64,000 nucleotides of DNA from Nymphalis io (GCF_905147045.1 NC_065913.1:6250001-6314000); one strand, 5' to 3'. Shown: positions 20,136 through 32,461, numbered from the stretch's first letter. The notes: a model not told the origin generated them from the letters alone. Program-made: numbers and translations.

Positions 20136-21029
20136 TTACACTGATTTTATATTAAAAAATAGCAATATCTTTAGTAAGATGTAATTAGCTGATTACAGTC
20201 CTTCTCATTACAGCTAGGCGTAAAGTAAACGTTCACCACAGAACATCGAACGTCTCCCAGTATACGCAACAGATGACGTAACATATCCCAAATTCATGAA
20301 CCTAGTGTCAGCAATTACACTGGCTCATTCGGCGTAAATAGCATAACACAGACAAACAAGGCAAAAAGAAATAGCCCTTAGACAGATCGCCTTGGTTTGG
20401 AAAAATATTAACTGATCTTCCCAGGTTCAAAACTCGTCAAAAATGAGGGTTTAGGAATCAGCTCGTGTAATGTTATTTTGGAAAACGTTAGCAAAACTGC
20501 ATGCGATAGAAGGTTTTCTGACAATCGTGTATATGCAGCAGGCTGTGCAGCTTTCTGGCGGAGGAAAATCATAGAGTAAAAATTAACTAAAGATACATAA
20601 CAAGTTTATGGTACGACGAGAAGTCCTTCGTCTAGCAGTGAAACATATAATGATTGTTACTACGCCAAATAATCTGTACATTTCAGTAAAAAAAATATAT
20701 GCAATATATAAATCTCAGGCTTATTTATATCAATATGTCATCAGCTTATGCGATTTGTTTTTGATTCGAGTGTTAAAAATTATTTTGTAAGCGGATAAAC
20801 TCTAAAACAAAATAAATATTAAATTCCAACAAATATTTTAATCCTGCTTTACTTCTATTTGTGTTTATGCAAAACAGTTTTAAAACCCAAACAATGCTTC
20901 GAAACAAAGTTCGCGTTTCATGTTTAAATATGTTCCACAAACATCAAACTAAGTTCAAACTAAAATCTTGTTTCAAAAACTTGTAGGTTAATGAAACAAT
21001 GTTGCGTCTTGAAAGCTGCCTTCGCTTGG
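20136..21029. other. AT-rich stretch, nothing recognised
   Basis: No gene or family recognised. Confidence 0.5.
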
Positions 21030-21115
21030 TCCTAAGGTTGATGGCACATTGACCATGTAAGGAATGGTTAATATTTCTTACAGCGCCAATGTCTACGTGT
21101 AAATAATAAAACAAA
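21030..21115 (+). mobile_element. SINE B fragment
   Basis: TCCTAAGGTTGATGGCACAT, GGAATGGTTAATATTTCTTA and GCCAATGTCTACG, then A-rich. The terminal CCATCAGG block is missing. Confidence 0.6.
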
Positions 21116-21289
21116 AATAATAATTAAGTGAAATGAATGCTTACCTAACCATTGAAAATATGTTTACCCGAATATTCCAAGCTAATAACATTGACTTCTT
21201 TTGGAGTAACACTCATATTTTATTTAAATGTTAGACAACGTGGATTTTATTCGAAGAAGACGGTTAAACCGGGCAAGCGTGCTGAATTT
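21116..21289. other. Unassigned stretch
   Basis: Nothing recognised. Confidence 0.4.
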
Positions 21290-21421
21290 GTGTTTATAAT
21301 TCATATCAATCTCGTCGGTGAATTAAAACCAGTGAAACCAGCCACAATTACACCAGACCGAGCTCCAAACCTACTCCTCAAATAAAAAATTGCCTTGCGA
21401 TGGAAAATTTACAGGCTGTTA
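21290..21421 (+). mobile_element. SINE A, degenerate 3' part
   Basis: TTGTGTTTATAATTCAT, AGCTCCAAACCTACTCCTCA and TTTACAGGCTGTTAC keep the family order with heavy change between. Confidence 0.6.
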
Positions 21422-21520
21422 CTTTACTACTTTTGCGAGGCGATTTTTAGTTGTAATACCTGCACAATGTGTTATACTTTTATTAAGCAAATATACTTCA
21501 GTATATTATAATATAATAAT

Positions 21521-21779
21521 AATAATATCCTGGGACATTATTCACCCACGGCCATCCCAAATTAAGCTTGTACAAAGCTTGTGCTATGGAAACCAGACAA
21601 CTGATATACTACATATACTACTTTTCTTTTGTAAATACATACGTATATAGATAATTACACCCGGACTCAGGACAAACAGACATGTTCATGCACACAAATG
21701 TCTGTCCTGGGTGGGGATCGAACCCACAACCTTGGCATGAAAGGCAAGTATCTACCAACCACGCCAACTGGCTCGTCAA
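21521..21779 (-). mobile_element. SINE D, full length
   Basis: AATAATATCCTGGGACATTA is the tail complement. CTATGGAAACCAGACAACTG and GGACAAACAGACATG form the body. GGGGATCGAACCCACAACCT is box B and AACCACGCCAACTGGCTCGT the box A end. Confidence 0.9.
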
Positions 21780-22245
21780 ATTATATATTTAATATTAATA
21801 ATAATTTACGATAGTGAATACTTTATAGCAACATATTACTAACATCCAATTATTCACAAATTCACTGTTCACACTAGAACCTGCACTAGTTGTTAAGTTT
21901 CAAGGTATTCCAGTTTCAGTTATAGCGTTTAGTAGAACACATACTTGCAAACACAAACGTGATCGTAACTTAGTTTTGTCTGCTTCCAAAATCTCAACTC
22001 AGACAACATTGGATAGTTTGAAAAACATGGAATTATTTTACGTTGATTCTCTGTCAGAATATTGTCGAAAGTAAAGCAAGTCGACTTTACTGAAATAAAC
22101 TACTGAATTAGTTCCTGATTTGTATCACAGGAATCCAATTTCTATGCTTCAAATTACCACAAACCATATATCAAAGGGAGACCATAATATATATACCAGT
22201 ATAAAGCAAGATTGTTTTTTTATTGTATTGTACGAGTAAAAAAAA
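21780..22245. other. AT-rich stretch, nothing recognised
   Basis: No gene or family recognised. Confidence 0.5.
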
Positions 22246-22545
22246 AGCCGAGATGGCCAAGTGGTAAGAATGCGTGAATCTTAACCGATTATCGTGGGTT
22301 CAAACCCGGGCAAGCACCACTGAATTTTCACGTGCTTAATTTGTGTTTATAATTCATCTCATGCTTGACGATGAAGGAAACCGTGAGGAAACCTGCATGT
22401 GTCTAATCTCATTAAAATTCTGCCACATGTCTATTCTACCAACCAGCACTGGAGTAGCGTGGTGGAATAAGCTCCAAACCTTCTCCTCAAAACGGAGAGG
22501 AGACCTTAGCCCAGTATTGGAACATTAACAGGCTGTTACTGTTAC
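22246..22545 (+). mobile_element. SINE A, full length
   Basis: GCCGAGATGGCCAAGTGGTA is the box A region, GTGGGTTCAAACCCGGGCAA box B, then TGTTTATAATTCATCTCATG, GCGTGGTGGAATAAGCTCCA and tail TTAACAGGCTGTTACTGTTA. Confidence 0.92.
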
Positions 22546-23188
22546 TTTTACTGATTAAATACAGTTCAGAGATAAAAATCAAATATTGTTGTCAAAAACA
22601 AAATTATATTCCATTAGAACTTTCTAGATTCTTTCAGAATTAAATTTCTCGATAAACGAAATATCTTCTTAACATGTTTTTTAATTTATACTCGTAATGC
22701 TATTGAGACTAATTATTAAATAATTAATTATATTTACGAATAATCTAGGGACGTTTTATATTACTTCCGTATATTTTTTGTAATGATCGAAAGCTTTTGG
22801 TGCTTATTACAATTTTTTCTACGAAAAACCATCTCCTGTCGCATGTCATCCATACTTCAAACAAATATTTGTGTCTAAAATCAGTCGCTGCAGCGCTGTT
22901 GACAAGGGACTACAGAAAAAAATAGAGTATTGTCGTTGTTGATGAAAAATGCATAGAAATGAGATTGCGCACCGAGAGGGGCATGTAAGGGGGGTGCGGG
23001 AAGATCTAAAATGTTGCTTTAGACGTGTTCTTTAATGTAATAAATCTGAAACACTAAAAGTCCACCCTGTCAACCCCCGTGCGGTCTGAATATACTAACT
23101 TAACAAAGAGGGCAATAAATCAGACTTATTAGAATAAACACAAAAGTCACGACATTTTAACAAGTGACATTTATAGTATTATTTATTT
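22546..23188. other. AT-rich stretch, unexplained G-rich patch
   Basis: No gene recognised. Bases 22970-23010 contain GAGAGGGGCATG and AAGGGGGGTGCGGG, a purine-rich patch of unknown origin. Confidence 0.4.
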
Positions 23189-23275
23189 ACTGCCCCATTG
23201 GTGTAGTCGCTATATATAAGGCCGCAGATCACGGGGTACTGAGTCCGAACCTCAGCTTGGGCCAATAAACTGTCC
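23189..23275 (+). mobile_element. SINE C head
   Basis: CTGCCCCATTGGTGTAGTCG, AAGGCCGCAGATC and the box B-like GAGTCCGAACCTCAGC, followed by GGGCCAATAAA. Confidence 0.6.
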
Positions 23276-24784
23276 AGCTGATGATTGATCGATTGATAGA
23301 TTTAATTAATTAATAAATAACTTTTAAATATTCAAAGTAAACGCTGTAAATACGTTTCTCTGTTTTACCAAAATAGTTTTCGCACGCAGTTTGTTTGCTT
23401 CGAAACTACGGGTATTCCGAATTTAGCAAACGTGAATTGCGTTTTGCTCATTTTTCGCCTAAAGAATTGGTATAGCGTTTCATCGCAGAAATGCTGCTAG
23501 CATTCTTGCTTCAATTTCACACAGAAGTGCTGCAATAGTTTGCGAATTTTCAAAAATAGAATTGCATTTATTTTTATTATCCAATACTCATATTTACGTA
23601 ATGAATGTTCATCAGTTTGTTCAGAATTAAATAGAATTAGTTGAACACGACAACTTTAAAAATATTTTATTCATAACTATGGTAACTGAAACCAAGCTTT
23701 TCATCGTCTAAATAATCTAGTACAAAATAATAGGCCATATTTATTAATTGTCACAATCATTTCTTTGCATGAAATGTAATCATGATACCTAAATAGGTAT
23801 CTAATACATTTCGCTCACGATAGGCAGGCAAATATATTTGTAAACAAGTAATTAATATTGAATACACATCACAACAATAGTACAATAAAATAATTCTATT
23901 AATATGTATATATATAACTTAACTAGTGTTAAGAATGTTAGTCTATTAACGAGTTACGAGAATGACAGCTACAAAGGAGTATGTAATGTCAGGGAACTCA
24001 CGCCATTATGTTTAAGAAAAAACTTAAATTGACATTTCTGCATCGCCGTCCGCTGTCAACGCCCACAATTTTTCACAATTTTATTACTTCATATTATTTT
24101 CTATATTGTTCACCATTCACGATTCAAATGTAATATTATTTAAATACATAAAAGTTTGTTACGTCAAAAGAGTTTTACTTCTACATATAAAATCACGCAA
24201 TCATTATCAAGATACATCAAGCCGCATGTATGGAACATTGACGCCATAATCAAATACATCAAGCTACATCTATACATACATCCATAGTCTACAACTAGCT
24301 TACATTTAAAGTGCATAATTACAAATATGCGTAATATTTTACTAATTAAAATTCTATATGTTAAACTCAATTGTCTAAAAACAGTCTAGAAATATAAGTG
24401 TATTTTATTTTGATAAATGTAAAATTAAGATAGTTTGCAAATCATTATAAATTATATGGTATATTTTAATTTATAAGACATGCAAAGTTATTCATGTATA
24501 ATACTAGCCTTGGTAGAGAAATTAGTCTTAGGAACGTCTGTTTAAGTTAGTAACAAGTCGGGAACAAGTTCTACGAAGTTATATTGGTTAACGATGTTCC
24601 GAAATTAATTTAAGTGGACAGATACTATCTTAACTCTCTGCTGTATAATTCGTATTAACCATAGTTCTATATTGTAGCAAATCTGGAATAGTGTTTTGTA
24701 AATGAAAATTTTCTATAGATAAAAAGGCTACTTTTATGTAATGTCATGACGTGAATATTTGTAGTCTTTGGGTAAGACTTACTG
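23276..24784. other. AT-rich stretch, no gene recognised
   Basis: About 1.5 kb without a coding frame or repeat family I can recognise. Confidence 0.5.
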
Positions 24785-24885
24785 ATATTTTTTCAACAGA
24801 AACCCATTAAATTATTTCGACCCGACCTCGGCTTAAAACCTAGGATCTCGGTATCTGCGGACCTCTATATCTTTAGATAAAACAT
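24785..24885 (-). mobile_element. SINE C head, degenerate
   Basis: CCCATTAAATTATTTCGACC, CTCGGCTTAAAACCTAGGAT and GTATCTGCGGACCT follow the minus-strand head. Confidence 0.5.
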
Positions 24886-25017
24886 TATGAGACATTCGAA
24901 TATATATTAATATAAAGGCGAACAAATAATGGATCAGTACCTTTTTCTCCCCTGATTGTTAACCAAAGTACCTTTTTTTTTTAATTTATGATAAAAATAT
25001 CGAAAAAAAGAACGTTA

Positions 25018-25200
25018 CTTAATACTAGTTTGTTAGGAGTAGGAGTACTGGTGTTAGGTAAATAAAAAAGTAGCCTTTGTTCTTCCTTGTGGTTCAAGCT
25101 TGCTCCATACCAAATTTCATTAAAATTGGATCAGTGATTTAGCCGTTAAAGCGTAATAGACAGACTATGTTATTTTCAGATTTATAATATATATTATTAT
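25018..25200 (+). repeat. Repeat H, near-complete copy
   Basis: Starts TTAATACTAGTTTGTTAGGA and continues AAAGTAGCCTTTGTTC, CATACCAAATTTCATTAAAA, TTAGCCGTTAAAGCGTAATA, ending TTTCAGATTTATAATATA. This type is common in insect genomes. The class is unclear. Confidence 0.6.
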
Positions 25201-25935
25201 TTTTTTATTAATATATATTATAGATTACATTCCCAAAGATGTGTAAATAGCATGCTCGTTAAAATATTTTTAAGTTTATTAAGTTATTTTATAACTAAAA
25301 TAATCAGCAATTCAGCAGCCTTTGTTGAATAAGGAATGCGTTGTATAATTCGCTGCACTTTGTTTATATATATAATATTTGTTTACATAGATCGTTCATA
25401 ATTATTATCATTAAAAGTTATTGAATCAAATTTATTATGGTCAACTTTTACTATCGAAAAACATTTTAAACAAACATCTCATAGATACTACAATTCTACG
25501 TAGCATAAAAAGAACAGTTTTTATTTTGCCTTTTTACAGTTCAAAGCGGCCAAATGGAAATGTGACGAAACAAATAACGGATTTCATGTTTCCATTGTGA
25601 CAGTAAAATTCAGATTTAAGCGGTAAACTCCTATTAATCCATCTCTGTGGTAACGGCGTAATATATTACGAACTCAAGGTTCACAGTTCTGACTATATTA
25701 AAAAACATACAAAATAACGCCGATAATTTGCTACGTGGATTTGTTTTCTCTTTCTTACAATGTTATCGAAGTACATACTTGCGATTCTATATAGAAAGAG
25801 TATATAGCATATATATTTGAGGCAAGATACAATTTCTAGTATATAAGAAGTTGCTTTTGCGCTTCATCTTTCTCCGGTTATGTAAGAATGCCGTTCCATG
25901 TGTATACATACACATATATAATCTATACCGTAACC
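25201..25935. other. AT-rich stretch, nothing recognised
   Basis: No gene or family recognised. Confidence 0.5.
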
Positions 25936-26192
25936 GTAACAGCCTGCGAATTTCCCACTGCTGGGCTAAATACCTCCTCTAGCTTTTTCGAGGAGGAGGT
26001 TTGGAGCTTATTCCACTAAGCTGCTCCAGTGCGGCAGAATTTCAGTGAAATTAGACACACGCAGTTGTCCTAACGATGTTTTCCTTCGCCGAAAAGCACG
26101 AGATGAATTATAATCAGTGGTGCTTGCCCGGATTTGAACTCACGATTATCGGTTAAGATTCACGCGTTCTTACCACTGGGCCATCTCGGCTT
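25936..26192 (-). mobile_element. SINE A, internally shortened
   Basis: AACCGTAACAGCCTGCGAAT, CCCACTGCTGGGCTAAATAC, GAGATGAATTATAATCAGTG and GGGCCATCTCGGCTTA. Pieces of the CACATGTGG and AAATTAAGCACATG blocks are deleted. Confidence 0.85.
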
Positions 26193-26227
26193 AAGTCTTA
26201 TATAATCTGTGCATTTAAATTATCCAA

Positions 26228-26272
26228 CAGATTAGCTACCGTGGCAGAAACTCGGTCAAGAGAAATTCAATA
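26228..26272 (+). mobile_element. SINE C 3' scrap
   Basis: AGATTAGCTACCGTGGCAGA, then AACTCGGTCAAGAG, resembles the GGCCGCCGTGG end of family C. No (ATT)n tail. Confidence 0.35.
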
Positions 26273-27743
26273 GCACTATATAACTAGTATACAGTACTAC
26301 AAAATTGTATATATATATGCAATTTTGGCGGTACAGTAACTAACAAGTGAGTATCTAACTATTCCATGCTCCCTAATTCTACCAACACGAAATCAGATCT
26401 TCTACAATAATCTTTTTTACGGGACAAATTCTGGAAGATACCAGAGTCTATAAGTAAGCGATTTATGTGGAATTCTAACTAAAAACCCATGCAATGGGTG
26501 CATTGACAAAAAATGGAGTACATTGCATGAATCGGAGAGGCTGCGGGACTGTTTTCACATACGTTTTAAGTGTCCCGTACTATGTTGCGCTCGTAGCTCA
26601 ACAATATCACCTCGTTAATATTCAGTAGAGCTATTCTATAAGAACTATCTCGAAACTCACCATAAAAAAACGTATGAAACAAGAAATTTCAATAATACAC
26701 GCCTCAAAATAGTACACCAACATGCGGTCAACATTTCACGGGTGAGTAATGAAGTGTTTTTAAAGAATAGCATTGCAGATTCGTACAATATTTTATATAT
26801 ATATATTCAAAATTTCTATTTAAGTCTACACCATGATTACAAATATTTCCAATTCATCGCAGATTTCAAACACCTTCTTCTGAATATTAAACAGACCGAA
26901 CTCTGTTAAATGGATTGGTCCCGCAGGTGTTTGAATAAGCGATTAGTTTTCGTGAAATATTGAGTTTCGCATTTCAGTTGCATGTTATTTCTAGAAATTT
27001 CTTTAACATACTACAGCTGTGTCAGAGATTTCGTGATTTAAACTTTAATTTACGTAATTTCGGGATGATGATGATAATCATGATGATGATAATGATCTAT
27101 GAAGTATATATTTTTTAATATAATTCTTCATATAAATACATATATTTGCATATATATTTCTATGCAATGATTACTGAAGCCTCCCCTTAAGCCATTGCTC
27201 TATTGACGCTTCAGAAAGCAAACAAACTAATTTAATATCTTATTTTTATTCAACGCGATAGCTCCCCATGAAATAATAATAAAAATGTATGTTTATCTCG
27301 CATACGATCCATTCATCTGATTGTGGATGAAACTTTGGTGAATTCTGTATGAGTGTATGATTAAAGACTAAAAAAAAACTAGAACTAGATTTTTTCCTTG
27401 TACGTATGTCGTTCCCTATAAACGTTTTATTCTAGTTATTAAATAATATTTAAACATGTTCAAATTCAAATAACAATGCATTCTATATGGCGTTTAATAA
27501 AATTCACCTCATAAAATATATTATCTACGTTCATTTTATAACCATTTATGAATTGAAGTAAATGCGACTGTTATTTTAATGAAGTTTTAATAATATTATT
27601 ATTATAATGAAGTAAGCGACGTGTGGCGTTTATTATGCAAGTACGGTGCTAACAAATTCACCGTCACAGATGTGCATAATCACATTTTATAGAAGTTCTA
27701 CTTGGTGACCTTGATAATGGAATTCGGCTTTACTTATGTAATA
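26273..27743. other. AT-rich stretch, no gene recognised
   Basis: About 1.5 kb without a recognisable gene. A degenerate GATGAT run lies at 27065-27098. Confidence 0.5.
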
Positions 27744-28052
27744 TGCCTCGTTTGTCTAGTGGCTAGTGAATCATTAATCTTATAAAGCAATACAAAAATT
27801 ACATTTATAATAATATTATAAATGCAAAAGTAACTAACTGTCTTTTTGTTACTGCACTATTAAACAACTGAAGCAATCATAATAAAATTTGTCATTTACG
27901 TAACTTTGAGATATAAGGCCGCAGATTCCGAGGGTTCAATCGTCGGGTCAATTAAAAGTTATTAGGATTGTCTCGAAATATTCAGCAACATGTACACGTA
28001 CGTGTGCACTATAATATGTCCTGCACAGTTGTCTAATCTCACAAATCAGTTA
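27744..28052 (+). mobile_element. SINE C, split by a repeat H piece
   Basis: The head TGCCTCGTTTGTCTAGTGGC is cut at about 27772. It resumes near 27905 at AAGGCCGCAGATTCCGAGGG, box B GGTTCAATCGTCGGGTC, then AAAAGTTATTAGG and a shortened body. The insert at about 27785-27905 (ATAATATTATAAATGCAAAA, GTCTTTTTGTTAC) is the end of repeat H on the minus strand. Confidence 0.65.
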
Positions 28053-28170
28053 GGATGAAAATCTGCAATATGTGTATTCCACTATCCGCATTGGAAGGCG
28101 GAGTATAATATGTTCCAATTGTCCTCCGTAAATAGAGAGGACTCCTTAGTCCAGCAGTGGGCAAGCTGTT
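28053..28170 (+). mobile_element. SINE A, degenerate 3' half
   Basis: GATGAAAATCTGCAATATGT, GTATTCCACTATCCGCATTG, CTCCTTAGTCCAGCAGTGGG and CAAGCTGTT. It sits directly after SINE C and before a SINE B tail. Confidence 0.65.
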
Positions 28171-28171
28171 A

Positions 28172-28267
28172 AATGGTTAATTTTTCTTGTAGCTTTGTTA
28201 TTAATCGGCGGCGTTGACCACTTACCATCAGATTGGCAGTATGTCTACCTATTACAATAAAAAATAA
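28172..28267 (+). mobile_element. SINE B 3' tail
   Basis: AATGGTTAATTTTTCTTGTA and GTTGACCACTTACCATCAGA, then CTACCTATTACAATAAAAA. Confidence 0.65.
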
Positions 28268-28328
28268 AGCTATCTTCACTGAGACGCAAAGTAAAATCAA
28301 TTTTCTACCGAATAAAATTCCCGAAAAC

Positions 28329-28602
28329 TTTTTTATTTTTATTGTAGTGGTTTAAGCGGACGAGCATATGGGCCACTTGATGGTAAGTGGTCACCAACGC
28401 CCATAGACCAATGTCTATAAGAAATGCACCACCAACCTTGGGAACTAAGATGTTATGTTCCTTGTGCCTGTCATTACACTGGCTCGCTCCCCCTTCAGAC
28501 CGGAATACAACAATACCAAGTACTGCTGCTTTGCGGTATAATATCTGATGAGTGGGTGGTACCTACCCAGACGAGCTTGCACAAAGCTCTACCACCAGTA
28601 AC
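28329..28602 (-). mobile_element. SINE B, near full length
   Basis: GCGGACGAGCATATGGGCCA, GATGGTAAGTGGTCACCAAC, CACCAACCTTGGGAACTAAG and GGTACCTACCCAGACGAGCT, ending ACCACCAGTAAC. Confidence 0.9.
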
Positions 28603-28698
28603 AACTAAACTGTTGATTTATTTTTACCAATCAAAGTAAAATTTATACTATTAAAATAAATATAGACACTCATAAATTACAGATTTATTAAACTAGAT

Positions 28699-28885
28699 AG
28701 TAATCTCTTGAGATTATGTCGGGATCCGATTCCTCGACTTTTTTGTCGAAGGCCCTAGATCCCGCGGCAGGCCCAAGAAACACTGGCTCGATGTTGTGAG
28801 GGACGATATGAGAGCAGAAGCAGACCCTGGCTTTACTAGGCCGGGAAAATGCTAGGCAGAAGAAGAGGAGTAATCTCTTGAGATT
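28699..28885 (+). mobile_element. 5'-truncated LINE fragment with a 17-bp target-site duplication
   Basis: AGTAATCTCTTGAGATT occurs at 28699-28715 and again at 28869-28885. The 153-bp insert has a frame reading RGRPKKHWLDVVRDDMRAEA, then a few codons to a stop. This resembles the C-terminus of endonuclease/reverse-transcriptase ORFs of the RTE type. It ends in AGAAGAAGAGG. Confidence 0.8.
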
Positions 28886-29220
28886 GAATTGAAATATCTT
28901 GAAAATTAACTGATCTTCGAAATATATTTTTTAACTTTAAAAACTGTTCTTTTAACAGAATATAAAGATTTTCATATATCTCAAGCTATCATATCGTAAT
29001 CGTGTTAATTTTATTGTAATACGGTATATAACTTACTGTTTCAATATTCAAGAAGAACATTATAGAGCTGTCCGGTCTATTTATAATCTCGGAACTCGAT
29101 ACTCCCTTGGGAATGTTTCATTAAAGGTATACTTGAAGTATTATAAAATTTATACAACGTGATTATGTATATTCATTATATTATAGATATAGTTTTAGTA
29201 GATGAGTAACACAGCATTTT
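28886..29220. other. AT-rich stretch, nothing recognised
   Basis: No gene or family recognised. Confidence 0.5.
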
Positions 29221-29519
29221 TACTGGTGGTAGGGCTTTGTGCAAGCTCGTCTGGGTAGGTACCACCCACTCATCAGATATTCTACCGCAAAATAGCTGTA
29301 CTTGTTATTGTTGTGTTCCGGTTTGAAGGGTGAGTGAGCCAGTGTAATTTCAGGCACAAGGGACATAAAATCTTAGTTCCCAAGGTTGGTGGCGCATTGG
29401 CTATATAAGCGATGGTTGACATTTCTTACAATGCCAATGTCTAAGGGCGTTTGGTGACCACTTACCATCAGGTGGCCCATATGCTCGTCCGCCTTCCTAT
29501 TCTCTAAAAAAAAAAAACA
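29221..29519 (+). mobile_element. SINE B, full length
   Basis: TACTGGTGGTAGGGCTTTGT, GTTCCGGTTTGAAGGGTGAG, GACCACTTACCATCAGGTGG, GCTCGTCCGCCTTCC and an A tail. Among the best copies of the family. Confidence 0.92.
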
Positions 29520-29683
29520 ATCAGCGAGTAGTACCTAAATAATTTATCTTTAAGTACAACAACAACATATTTCCAACTCTGCAAATTATCTAGGATACGT
29601 ATTGTATTCATTTATTCAATTAAATAACGCTCCAGTTATAATATTAACTTTGTCTATTAATAAATACAATCTTATGTTAAAAA

Positions 29684-29990
29684 AAGTCGAGATGGCCCAG
29701 TGGTAAGAACGCGTGAATCTTACCCGATGAACCCGTGGGTTCAAACACGGCCAAGCACCTCTGAATTTTCATGTGCTTAATTTCTGTTTATAATTCATCT
29801 CGTGCTTTTCGGTGAAGGAAAACGTCGTGAGGAAACCTGCATCTGTTTAATTTCATTGAAACTATGCCACATGTGTATTCCACCAACCCGCATTGGAGCA
29901 GCGTGGTGGAATAAGCTCCAAACCTTCTCCTCGAAAAGGGAGAGGAGGCCTTAGCCCAGCAGTGGGACATTCACATGCTGTTACTGGTAC
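29684..29990 (+). mobile_element. SINE A, full length
   Basis: GTCGAGATGGCCCAGTGGTA head, CCGTGGGTTCAAACACGGCC box B, full body, and tail CTTAGCCCAGCAGTGGGACA with TTACTGGTACTGG. Confidence 0.92.
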
Positions 29991-31145
29991 TGGTTATCTG
30001 AGAAAACGAGTAATTACTGAGTTTCTTGGCTATTCGATTAAGAATAATCCTGTAAGCTAACGATTTAAAAAATGGTTAATAGAAATGACTTGATTAAAGA
30101 ATATTTTAATTCTAATTTTTCTGGTGAAATTTACTAATATTTAATAAACATATTTATATTTTCATAACTAATTAAATTAACGGCTGGCTAATTAAGAGGT
30201 TTAAAAATATATTTGCGTTAATTTACTAAATGGCTTCAATTTAAGCTCAATAATTTAAGATCAAATATTTTTATGATAGCATTAAAAATATTTATATCAG
30301 GATCGTTTTCAATTAAAATATGTTATATGTTTATTAATGATTCCTAACTAATTAACGTTGTGAAATGGATTTGAGAGTTTAATTAGAACTGACCTAATAC
30401 CAAACGAGAAATAAGGGTTGAAAACGATTCATCGTAGCGGTTTTAACTGACAACTGCTCAACTGTGGTTAGACTGAACGACCAACTTTGACAATTCATAA
30501 TGACAGCTAACGTTACGTGACGGTTTACGTTTAATTTGATTTATTAACAATCGTACCTAGCTTCTCTTTTGACATAAGAGTAATTTAAATTACATAAAAA
30601 AGTCGATTAATAATTTCGATTTTCAATTAACGAATGAATATAGAATTTTCAATTTTCGAATGAAGAATCGTATCGAACAGAAAATCAAATATGGAAGATG
30701 ATATAGTTTTAGCTTTAAACAAAACGATGCGGGTACATGTTGATTACTTTCACAACTGTCTTCTTCTATCGAATGTCAAATTATCGTTGAAAAAAAAGAT
30801 AAATAGGCTTGTAATATATGTATATTAATAATTATATATGATAACAATTTAAATTTAGAACATTTAATGACTTTATAATTGGCGGGTTTGTAGAAAAAAA
30901 AAAGGAAAATAAAGTAAATTTCATTTCTGCCAAAAACGAAATACCGAGTGACAGAGATTAATACTTGTGTAAGGGTGTATCTCTCTTTACCAATCATTAT
31001 GAAACAAACTTACGGTAAGTAAAAAAAAAAGCCGAGCACCTATAATTTTTATAAAGTAATAATATGTACGTGTTAATATAGTATGCATGCGTGGAGGAGT
31101 TTGTGCGTGATTATGTATTTTTGTGTTTATTAAGGGTCTGATCAT
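29991..31145. other. AT-rich stretch, nothing recognised except a repeat I scrap
   Basis: No gene. Bases 30738-30776 (TTCACAACTGTCTTCTTCTA, TCGAATGTCAAATTATCG) resemble repeat I on the minus strand. Confidence 0.45.
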
Positions 31146-31350
31146 GTACTTGGTGGTAAGTCTTTTTGCATACTTATTTGGGTAGGTATCACCATCAGAT
31201 ATTCTAGAAAATAGTATTGTTGTATTCCGGTTTAAAGGGCGAGCGACCCAATGTAACTACAGGCATGAGTGACATATCATCGTAGCTCCCAAGGTTGGCA
31301 TACTGGCGACCACTTACCATCAGGAGGCTCGTTTGCCCGTCCGTCTAACG
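31146..31350 (+). mobile_element. SINE B, internally shortened
   Basis: ACTTGGTGGTAAGTCTTTTT, ATTCCGGTTTAAAGGGCGAG, CGACCACTTACCATCAGGAG and GCCCGTCCGTC. The GCGATGTAAGCGATGGT block is deleted. Confidence 0.8.
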
Positions 31351-31699
31351 ATTGGATACTATTCATATTATATATATATATCATTATATTATAGCTATGT
31401 TACGTGTTCAACATACCGAAAGCCATTTTAAGTTGAACAGCTGCTATTTCGTTCGAATTACTTTAAAATCTGTTTTCACGCTTTGGATTTCGGTAAATGT
31501 AGCGGTATACCAAAGTTTTAAAAGAAAGAACTATTCATAATAAACTTTTATATACTATATCACATTTAATATAAAGAATTTACTTATAAAAAAAATCTAA
31601 TTATAAGCTAACTTAGGTTTGTTAGGATGAACGAGTTCTAAGCTATGTAATTTTAAGAAAGGTATATGGTTGAAGGAGCTCATGAATATGGTCACTGTA
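31351..31699. other. AT-rich stretch, nothing recognised
   Basis: No gene or family recognised. Confidence 0.45.
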
Positions 31700-31795
31700 G
31701 CATGCGCAAGCGATCCAGTGGCGCTCCTCGTTAAGACGGAAAGCGTACCGCTGGTTTTTTAGTGGGTATTCCGATGTGCGGGGCGTTAAAAAAAA
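31700..31795 (+). mobile_element. Family F retroposon, internally deleted copy
   Basis: GTAGCATGCGCAAGCGATCC, TCGTTAAGACGGAAAGCGTA and TTTTTTAGTGGGTATTCCGA match the reverse complement of 33820-33955. It ends GGGCGTTAAAAAAAA, so the poly(A) end lies to the right. Confidence 0.7.
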
Positions 31796-32046
31796 TTTGA
31801 ATTGTGACTTGACTACTTTTATTTAAAATATATTGTGGTTAAATAGTTTGAATGACCCGTGTGAATTGATTTGTGTTCGTTTGGCGCATTGGTTGTGAAA
31901 TCACTTAAACGTAAGACTGGTGAAGTATAATATTCACTGTATTGATGTATTTCGGGATAGCTTGAATGTAAAAGGCCAATGCTGATAATGTGATTTGCAA
32001 AAAATAACTAACACTTACTTATACTATACTAATAATACTTACTTAT

Positions 32047-32313
32047 TTGACGAGCCGGTTGGCGTAGTTGGTAGACACTTGCCTTTCACACCGAAGGTTG
32101 TGGGTTCGATTCCCACCCAGGACAGACATTTGTGTGCATGTCTGTTTGTCCTGAGTCTGGGTGTAATTATCTATATAAGTATATATTTACAAAAGAAAAG
32201 TAGTATATGGAGTATAACAGTTGTCTGGTTTCCATAGTACGAGCTTTGCTTAGTTTTGGATCAGATGGCCTTGTGTGAATAATATCCCAGGATATTATAA
32301 TAATAATTATTAT
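32047..32313 (+). mobile_element. SINE D, full length
   Basis: TGACGAGCCGGTTGGCGTAG head, box B GTGGGTTCGATTCCCACCCA, body CAGTTGTCTGGTTTCCATAG, tail TATCCCAGGATATTATAATA. Confidence 0.92.
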
Positions 32314-32461
32314 TAATTGTAAAAGTAAAATCTTCCTCAGATTCGCTAAAGAAAATACTCAGAACTTGAAAGAACCGGCTCTACGTGTTTATTAATTTTA
32401 TAAAATTTAGTAATTGAATAAGTATATACTTATTAATCTATATAGATTGCGGGTCAAACGT

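Noticed and set aside
31995..32237. 80-codon frame over the SINE D head
   Set aside because: It lies in a SINE; the same translation appears with the other SINE D copies.
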